A DNA stretch of 12,882 bases, taken from DASSBG01 sp035703755. GTDB lineage: Bacteria; Pseudomonadota; Gammaproteobacteria; Xanthomonadales; Rhodanobacteraceae. Below, one piece after another: positions 7,843-12,882 of this stretch. The DNA lies in the NCBI GenBank assembly GCA_035703755.1, contig DASSXP010000134.1, positions 1 to 12,882 on the forward strand. Reading direction: 5' to 3'. The notes below the pieces were generated by a model that saw only the letters and a program-made list of their open reading frames with translations, had not been told where the DNA came from and searched no databases. A program made the position numbers and the translations under genes. How positions within the stretch are numbered: position 1 is the first letter of the stretch; the number at the start of each line of letters is the position of its first letter.

Positions 7843-9933
7843 TCAGTTGTCCGGCCCGTAGCCGAAGTTGTGGTAAAAAATCACATCGTTTTGCTCCACC
7901 GCGCCAAGGTCCAGCGTGTAACCGGCATTGCCGATGCCCGGCACGTCGTAGGCGGTGCGGCCATAGGCATCCGGACCCGGATCAAAGCTGTTGCAGTCCA
8001 CCGGCTCTTCACCGAAATCAATGGCTACGGACCAGGGTTTCGGGGTGAAATCCCCCGCCAGATTGGGCGCATAGCCCGCCAGCAAGGGGATGCCATCGGT
8101 GTCGGTGATGTCGGCGATGCCGCTGTCGTTGGTGCGCACCACCAGGCATCCGTAGTGGCGAAAAATCGCGCCGCCGCTGTGGAACCAGACAAAGTGAGCC
8201 GGGTGCCCGCGATCCACCGATCCCCACAGGATGCTGCCAGTGGCATCCAGCGTGCCACTCTTGATGTTGAACAGGCGGGTGGGATCGTCGCCGGCGGCCG
8301 CATTCGGCTGCACCTTGATGGTGTTGTAGCGAAAATCGACGCTGCGGGCCGGGTTGGTATCGGCGTAGATGAATGCCGACGGGGCGATGTTGCTGCTGGC
8401 ATCGAGATCGTCGGCCGGGTTGTCGGTGATGATGTTGCGATGAAAGATCAAGTCGCTGGAGCCGGCCGCCGCCGCCACCGAGGCCAGACCATTGGGATCG
8501 GCGTTGCCGACAAACCAGGTGCCGGTCACGGTCACGCTACCGCGATCCAGCCCGTCGGCACGCGCATTGGTGATGTAGATTGCGCCACCGCGGGCGACAT
8601 CGCCGGCGCCATCCGCCGCGCCGGCGGTGTTGTTCACCATCAGGGAACAGGGCGACGGGACAAACGCCAGGATCAGAAACAACTGGCACTGCCCCTGACT
8701 CGACGCGATCGACCAATCCACCTGACCGACCGAGTAGATGGCGCCGCCGAAGCCATCGCTGGTGTTGCCGCTCAGCAAGGTATCTTGCAAATACAGTCTG
8801 GTGCGCTTGTCGCCGCTGGTGTCGACACTCTCGCCTTCGGCGTAGATGGCGCCACCGGTGAAGGCATGATTGTTGCTGAGCAGTGTATTGAAATGGGGCG
8901 GATCGGGTTCGGCGAGAACGCCTGCCGGGGCCAAAGCGGAGCCTCCGAACGCCGGGACAACGACCTCGATCCACGGCTGGAAAGCCACATGCGCCTCGTG
9001 GCTGTAGATGGCGCCGCCAAAGCCTGTGGTGCTGACGTAGCTGCCGCTGCCGGCACGGTTGTTCGCGATCGAGCTACTGTCATCACTCAGCAATGCAAAG
9101 TTGTAATAAAGCAGGCTCGGCGTGAAGCTGCCATCATCCGACAACCACAGGCCACCGCCATTGCCGACGGCGGTATTGTGATCGACGCTTGCTGCAAACA
9201 GACTGACATGTCCCGATTCTGAATAGACACCGCCTCCGGCGCTCGCTGTGTTGGAATCGATTCGGCTGCCTTTGCTCAGGACCAGTGCGGGCTGCAACAT
9301 TCGATCCGACGCCCCGCTCTCCAACCAGACACCGCCACCATGCAGGGCATGAAAGCCGGTGATGCGGACGTTTTTCAGTGATACCGCCGCATTGCCCATC
9401 ACCTTGATCGCACCACCGTCCAGCGGACTGGCGCTGTTGCTGGGCGGATCGTTGGCTCCCTGCAAAACAAGGTTGGTCAGGTTCAGACTGAAGCGCGGAT
9501 TGGTGTCGGCATTGATGATGCGCAGCAAGGTGTGCAATTTGTCGGTCACGGGCTGTGCGTAGGTCAGTGTGCTGACCTGCCCCGCGACTGGATTGGCATC
9601 ACCACAATGGGCAAACCCACCCGTGATCGAGACCTCGGCGACAATGGGCTGGACGAACCCCAATTCCGTGTTACGGCTCTGATAGCTGAATCCGAGTGAG
9701 CCATCGAACTGGTTGGCCACCACGATATCCACCGTGTCCGCCGTGGAAACCGCCGTCGCTTGCAGCGCTTCCTCCACTGACGCCACGTCGCAACCGCTGC
9801 CGCTGCCGACCTTGATGACCTGTGTCGTGGCACTGACGCTGAACGCCGGCAACAGCAACAACCAGGGCACGATGGCACGAAGTGACGCGCGCAACGAGTG
9901 TGTTGGCGCGACGGTCGCGGTATTCGAGTTCAC
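7843..9933 (-). CDS. Secreted right-handed beta-helix repeat protein (PMP-like GG-x-I-Y repeats)
   Basis: Function unknown. From GTG 9933 the protein is 696 aa. A signal peptide is clear: a short basic n-region (SLRASLRA), the core IVPWLLLLPAF, and a SVSA-TTQ cleavage site near residue 35. The mature part has nine GG-x-[IVL]-[YWF]-like repeats, at about residues 173, 199, 233, 259, 306, 360, 396, 449 and 587. Many follow an SNN/NNT/NTA stretch, as in polymorphic outer-membrane (PMP-type) and choice-of-anchor-Q beta-helix proteins. The C-terminus has DLGAVE, then DVIFYHNFGYGPDN, which resembles the DxGAxE...IFxxGF tail of many xanthomonad secreted proteins. There is no autotransporter barrel, so it is probably surface-bound or released. 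No in-frame ATG start exists: GTG 9933, GTG 9945 and TTG 9975 are the options, none with a strong ribosome site. It stands alone between two operons. Confidence 0.8.
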   Translation of the reverse strand: MNSNTATVAPTHSLRASLRAIVPWLLLLPAFSVSATTQVIKVGSGSGCDVASVEEALQATAVSTADTVDIVVANQFDGSLGFSYQSRNTELGFVQPIVAEVSITGGFAHCGDANPVAGQVSTLTYAQPVTDKLHTLLRIINADTNPRFSLNLTNLVLQGANDPPSNSASPLDGGAIKVMGNAAVSLKNVRITGFHALHGGGVWLESGASDRMLQPALVLSKGSRIDSNTASAGGGVYSESGHVSLFAASVDHNTAVGNGGGLWLSDDGSFTPSLLYYNFALLSDDSSSIANNRAGSGSYVSTTGFGGAIYSHEAHVAFQPWIEVVVPAFGGSALAPAGVLAEPDPPHFNTLLSNNHAFTGGAIYAEGESVDTSGDKRTRLYLQDTLLSGNTSDGFGGAIYSVGQVDWSIASSQGQCQLFLILAFVPSPCSLMVNNTAGAADGAGDVARGGAIYITNARADGLDRGSVTVTGTWFVGNADPNGLASVAAAAGSSDLIFHRNIITDNPADDLDASSNIAPSAFIYADTNPARSVDFRYNTIKVQPNAAAGDDPTRLFNIKSGTLDATGSILWGSVDRGHPAHFVWFHSGGAIFRHYGCLVVRTNDSGIADITDTDGIPLLAGYAPNLAGDFTPKPWSVAIDFGEEPVDCNSFDPGPDAYGRTAYDVPGIGNAGYTLDLGAVEQNDVIFYHNFGYGPDN

Positions 9934-9950
9934 GGCGGGTTCCACAGTGG

Positions 9951-9967
9951 CGGGAAAATGTTTCCCG
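9951..9967. promoter_or_regulatory. Perfect 17-bp palindrome at the start of the beta-helix gene
   Basis: CGGGAAA-ATG-TTTCCCG has 7-bp arms around 3 bases. It lies 6 bases upstream of GTG 9945 and 18 upstream of GTG 9933, where it could be an operator or a leader hairpin controlling translation. If translation instead began at TTG 9975 it would be coding sequence. I take it as mild support for a downstream GTG start. No known binding site is recognised. Confidence 0.4.
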
Positions 9968-10035
9968 TCATGCAAAACGCCGTTCGCGGCACAAAAGGGA
10001 CATCACCGCCGCAGGCGCTGAGCAGATTTTATGCA

Positions 10036-10082
10036 AGCCATTGATTCACAATGGCTGTGCGTTTCCAGCCGCCGTTCCGGCG
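10036..10082 (-). terminator. Two stem-loops downstream of cysNC, possible terminator
   Basis: Starting 7 bases past the cysNC stop, CGCCG-TTC-CGGCG (10070-10082) forms a small GC-rich hairpin. It is followed by AGCCATTG-ATTCA-CAATGGCT (10036-10056), with perfect 8-bp arms. After the second stem the minus strand reads TTGCATAAAATC, which is AT-rich but not a true U-tract. The same bases contain TAAAAT, a fair -10 hexamer for the beta-helix gene, though I see no convincing -35. Placement after cysNC supports an RNA 3'-end role; the tail is weak. Confidence 0.4.
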
Positions 10083-10088
10083 AGTTCT

Positions 10089-11903
10089 TCAGTCCGGCGA
10101 CAGGAAATCGACCACGCGCCGCGCCAGCGCGTCGACCGATTCACGCTCGGTGGGCAACTGCAACTCGGGGTTGGCGGGCGCCTCATATGGCGAATCGATG
10201 CCGGTGAAATTGCGCAGTTCGCCGGCGCGCGCCTTGGCATACAAGCCCTTGACGTCACGCTGTTCACAAACATCCAGAGGCGTGTCGACGAACACCTCGA
10301 CGAAGTCACCCGGCGCGAACAACTCACGCGCCATCCGCCGTTCACTGCGGAACGGCGAGATGAAACTGACCAGCACGATCAGCCCTGCATCGACCATCAA
10401 ACGCGCCACCTCGGCGACGCGGCGGATGTTCTCGACCCGGTCCTCGGCCGTGAATCCCAGATCGCGGTTCAGGCCGTGGCGCACGTTGTCGCCGTCGAGC
10501 AGGTAGGTGTGCTTGCCCATCGCGTGCAACTGCCGCTCGACCTGATTGGCGATGGTGGACTTGCCGGAACCGGACAGGCCGGTGAACCACACGCAGCGCG
10601 GCGCCTGTTGCATGCTGGCGGCGCGCGCGGCGGCATCGACGTCGAGCGCCTGCCAGTGGATGTTGCCGGCGCGACGCAGGGCGAAGTCCAGCGTACCGGC
10701 CGCCACGGTGGCGAAACTCTGGCGATCGATCAGCACCAAGGCACCGAGCGTGTGGCTGGTGGCAAACGGTTCGAAGGCAATCGCTTGATCGAGGCTCAAG
10801 TGCACGTAGCCCACTTCGTTCATGTCGAGCTTGGTTGCCGCCAGTTGCTCCTGGGTATCGACATCGACTTGGTGGCGGATCGCTGTCACCCGCGCCACCG
10901 CGGTACTGGTGCCAAGTTGCAACAGGTAGAGCCGCCCCGGCAACAGCGGCGTCGGCCCCATCCACAGCACATGCGCGGCAAACTGGTCGGCCACTTCCGG
11001 CGCGGCGCTGCCGGCGGCGATCACATCGCCCCGGGCAATGTCGATTTCATCTTCCAGCGTCAGCGTCACCGCCTGCCCGGCGACTGCGCCTTGCACGTCG
11101 CGGTCGCCGTCGAATACTCGCGCCACGCGCGAGCGACGTGCCGAAGGTACCGCGATCACCTCATCACCGACACGGACCTGACCGGCCGCCAGCGTGCCCG
11201 CGTAGCCACGAAAATCCTGCCCCGCACGCGCCACACGTTGAACTGGCAGACGCATGGCTGCGGCCTCGTGTGCGGCCGCCAGCGGCACCGTGTCCAGCCA
11301 CTCCAGCAAAGTCGGGCCGGCGTACCACGGCGTCTCGGCCGAGCGCTGGACCAGATTGTCGCCATTCAGTGCCGACACCGGCACCGCGGTCACCGCCTCG
11401 ATACCGAGCGTGTCGGCCAGCGCGTGGTATTCGGCCACGATGCGCTCGAAAACGTCCTGATCAAAGCCGACAAGGTCCATCTTGTTGACCGCCAGCAGTA
11501 CGCGCCGAACGCCGAACAACGCGCAGATGTAACTGTGGCGACGGGTCTGGGTCAGGATGCCCTTGCGCGCATCGACCAACACCAGCGCGACATCGGCGGT
11601 GGAGGCGCCGGTCGCCATGTTGCGGGTGTACTGGGCATGCCCGGGGCAATCGGCGACGATGAAGTCACGCGTGATGGTGCTGAAGTAGCGGTAGGCCACG
11701 TCGATGGTAATGCCCTGCTCGCGCTCGATGGCGAGTCCATCCAGCAGGCGCGAGAAATCCGGCGGCGTACCGAGCGCAGCGAGCTCTTCGTCGCGCAGAA
11801 GATTGGCATCGTAGAGCGCGCGGCCGAGCAAGGTGCTCTTGCCGTCATCCACACTGCCGCAGGTGATGAAGCGCAACAGGTCGCGCGGTGTGTCGCCAGC
11901 CAT
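10089..11903 (-). CDS. cysNC: CysNC, sulfate adenylyltransferase GTPase subunit fused to APS kinase
   Basis: This is a 604-aa fusion. The N-terminal CysN part (about 1-430) is an EF-Tu-like GTPase that, with CysD, drives ATP + sulfate to APS. Its motifs are CGSVDDGKST (15-24), GITIDVAYRYF (64-74), DCPGHAQYTRN (85-95) and NKMDL (140-144). The C-terminal CysC part (about 436-604) phosphorylates APS to PAPS. Its motifs are Walker A GLSGSGKST (442-450), LLDGDNVRHGLN (468-479), and FISPFRSER (514-522) with the serine that is phosphorylated in CysC. ATG 11903 overlaps the cysD stop in TGATG, with GAGGGA about 8 bases upstream. The frame stays open upstream inside cysD, but that extension is not CysN-like. 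The fusion is known from xanthomonads and rhizobia (NodQ-type). Confidence 0.97.
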   Translation of the reverse strand: MAGDTPRDLLRFITCGSVDDGKSTLLGRALYDANLLRDEELAALGTPPDFSRLLDGLAIEREQGITIDVAYRYFSTITRDFIVADCPGHAQYTRNMATGASTADVALVLVDARKGILTQTRRHSYICALFGVRRVLLAVNKMDLVGFDQDVFERIVAEYHALADTLGIEAVTAVPVSALNGDNLVQRSAETPWYAGPTLLEWLDTVPLAAAHEAAAMRLPVQRVARAGQDFRGYAGTLAAGQVRVGDEVIAVPSARRSRVARVFDGDRDVQGAVAGQAVTLTLEDEIDIARGDVIAAGSAAPEVADQFAAHVLWMGPTPLLPGRLYLLQLGTSTAVARVTAIRHQVDVDTQEQLAATKLDMNEVGYVHLSLDQAIAFEPFATSHTLGALVLIDRQSFATVAAGTLDFALRRAGNIHWQALDVDAAARAASMQQAPRCVWFTGLSGSGKSTIANQVERQLHAMGKHTYLLDGDNVRHGLNRDLGFTAEDRVENIRRVAEVARLMVDAGLIVLVSFISPFRSERRMARELFAPGDFVEVFVDTPLDVCEQRDVKGLYAKARAGELRNFTGIDSPYEAPANPELQLPTERESVDALARRVVDFLSPD

Positions 11904-12829
11904 CAGAAATATCCCTCGCGCTTCTTGGCTTCCATGGTTGATGCCGGGTCGTGGTCGATCGCCCGCCCCTGGCGCTCGGTGGAACGGGACAAACGCATTT
12001 CCTCGATGATGCCGGCAATCGTGGTGGCCTCGGAGTGAATGGCGCCAGTCAGCGGCCAGCAACCCAGGGTGCGGAAGCGCACGCTCTCTTCGTGCACCGT
12101 CTCGCCGGGCTTGAGCTGGATGCGCTCATCGTCCTTCATCATCAACAGCCCATCGCGCTCCAGTACCGGTCGCGGCTTGGCAAAGTACAGCGGCACCACC
12201 GGGATGGCTTCCCGCTCGATGTAGCGCCATACGTCGAGCTCGGTCCAGTTGGAGAGCGGGAACACACGCACCGACTCGCCCGCGTGCACGCGCGGGTTGT
12301 AGAGGTTCCACAGCTCCGGCCGCTGGTTGCGCGGGTCCCAGCGGTGCTGGGCATCGCGGAACGAGAACACGCGTTCTTTGGCACGCGAGCGTTCTTCATC
12401 GCGGCGCGCGCCGCCAATGGCGGCATCGAAGCGGTACTTGTCCAGCGCCTGCTTCAGCGCCCGCGTCTTCATGATCTCGGTGTGCCGGCTGGCGCCGTGA
12501 CTGAACGGGCCAACGCCCTCGGCCACGCCGTCCTGGTTGATGTGCACGATCAGTTCCATTCCGGTCGCGGCCGCAGTCTGGTCGCGGAAGGCGATCATCT
12601 CGCGGAACTTCCAGGTGGTGTCGACGTGCAACATCGGCATCGGCGGCTTGCCGGGGCGAAACGCCTTCAGCAACAGGTGCAGCAGCACCGAAGAATCTTT
12701 GCCGATCGAATACAGCAACACCGGCCGCTCGAAATTGGCCGCGACTTCGCGCAGGATGTGGATGCTCTCGGCCTCGAGGCGGTCGAGGTGGCTGAGCGCG
12801 GGCGGCGACAGGGACGGCGGCAGGGACAT
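11903..12829 (-). CDS. cysD: CysD, sulfate adenylyltransferase subunit 2
   Basis: CysD is the catalytic ATP-sulfurylase subunit, which forms APS from sulfate and ATP with help from GTP hydrolysis by CysN. The 308-aa protein belongs to the PP-loop (PAPS reductase/ATP-PPase-like) superfamily. Seen: HLDRLEAESIHILREV (14-29), the PP-loop SIGKDSSV (41-48), HVDTTWKFREMI (68-79), GGARRDEERSRAKERVFSFR (139-158), FPLSNWTELDVWRYI (190-204), and the C-terminal MEAKKREGYF. ATG 12829 gives MSLPPSLSPPALSHLDRL; an in-frame TTG at 12841 would add four residues. No good Shine-Dalgarno sequence is seen for either. It overlaps cysNC by one base, so the two are one operon whose promoter lies outside the window or in the last 53 bases. 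Confidence 0.96.
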   Translation of the reverse strand: MSLPPSLSPPALSHLDRLEAESIHILREVAANFERPVLLYSIGKDSSVLLHLLLKAFRPGKPPMPMLHVDTTWKFREMIAFRDQTAAATGMELIVHINQDGVAEGVGPFSHGASRHTEIMKTRALKQALDKYRFDAAIGGARRDEERSRAKERVFSFRDAQHRWDPRNQRPELWNLYNPRVHAGESVRVFPLSNWTELDVWRYIEREAIPVVPLYFAKPRPVLERDGLLMMKDDERIQLKPGETVHEESVRFRTLGCWPLTGAIHSEATTIAGIIEEMRLSRSTERQGRAIDHDPASTMEAKKREGYF

Positions 12830-12876
12830 CGGAAGGTTCAAGGGGTGACTCGCGGAAGCAGGTTCAATCGTGACTC
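12830..12876. repeat. Degenerate tandem direct repeat upstream of cysD
   Basis: Copies at 12830-12851 and 12853-12876 each contain, in the same order, CGGAAG, GTTCAA and TGACTC, with spacers of 0 and 4 bases in the first copy and 3 and 3 in the second. The copies sit directly against the cysD ATG. They could be binding sites, for example for a sulfur regulator such as CysB, whose sites are poorly conserved, or a small local duplication. The window ends just beyond, so further copies cannot be seen. Confidence 0.5.
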
Positions 12877-12882
12877 AAAACA

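Noticed and set aside
7780..9222. 480-codon plus-strand open frame opposite the beta-helix gene
   Set aside because: The minus-strand frame has a signal peptide and regular repeats. The plus frame has neither a ribosome site nor a recognisable fold, so it is treated as a shadow.
9882..12038. 718-codon open frame on the plus strand opposite cysNC
   Set aside because: It is the antisense shadow of a clearly conserved gene. Its product is rich in Arg, His and Gln with no recognisable domain, as expected from GC-rich codon bias.
11904..12062. 53-residue N-terminal extension of CysN
   Set aside because: It lies inside cysD, is His/Arg-rich, and the ATG at 11903 with GAGGGA upstream gives the expected CysN start.

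Overview
This window looks like chromosomal DNA from a GC-rich gammaproteobacterium, most likely of the Xanthomonadales/Lysobacterales. That placement is an inference. It rests on the gene order (an Rrf2-family regulator followed by sufB-sufC-sufD-sufS, with no sufA or sufE between them), a fused cysN-cysC gene directly after cysD, an intergenic repeat of the GGGATTGG/GATTCGG kind, and a cell-surface-type protein with a C-terminal DLGAVE + IF-x-x-x-F tail. No phage, transposon, CRISPR array, tRNA or rRNA gene was recognised. The content is mainly core metabolism.

Layout. Positions 1-407 (minus) hold the N-terminal part of a GNAT acetyltransferase cut by the window edge. Positions 565-5936 (minus) are a compact five-gene SUF operon read from right to left: regulator (sufR/iscR-like), sufB, sufC, sufD, sufS. 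Genes abut or overlap by a few bases, except for a roughly 100-base gap between sufB and sufC that holds an imperfect inverted repeat. Positions 5937-6208 are a divergent control region. It carries a sigma-70-like promoter with an overlapping dyad for the SUF operon on the left, and a sigma-54 promoter with upstream dyads for the nitrogen operon on the right. Positions 6209-7776 (plus) are glnK-amtB. Positions 7843-9933 (minus) encode a secreted, probably right-handed beta-helix protein with nine GG-x-[IVL]-[YWF] repeats. Positions 10089-12829 (minus) are cysD-cysNC, with a degenerate tandem repeat just upstream of cysD.

How the genes fit together. CysD and CysNC activate sulfate to APS and PAPS, which feeds cysteine synthesis. 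SufS takes sulfur from cysteine and SufBCD builds Fe-S clusters on it, with the Rrf2 regulator probably sensing cluster status. GlnK-AmtB senses nitrogen status and imports ammonium. The window therefore puts sulfur activation, sulfur use and nitrogen sensing side by side, but only the operon-internal links are supported by the sequence. The neighbourhood as a whole may be coincidental.

The least understood items are the beta-helix protein and the non-coding structure: the suf operator candidate, the set of dyads upstream of glnK, the sufB-sufC inverted repeat, the palindrome at the start of the beta-helix gene, and the repeat upstream of cysD. I found no convincing evidence for a wholly new multi-gene system here.
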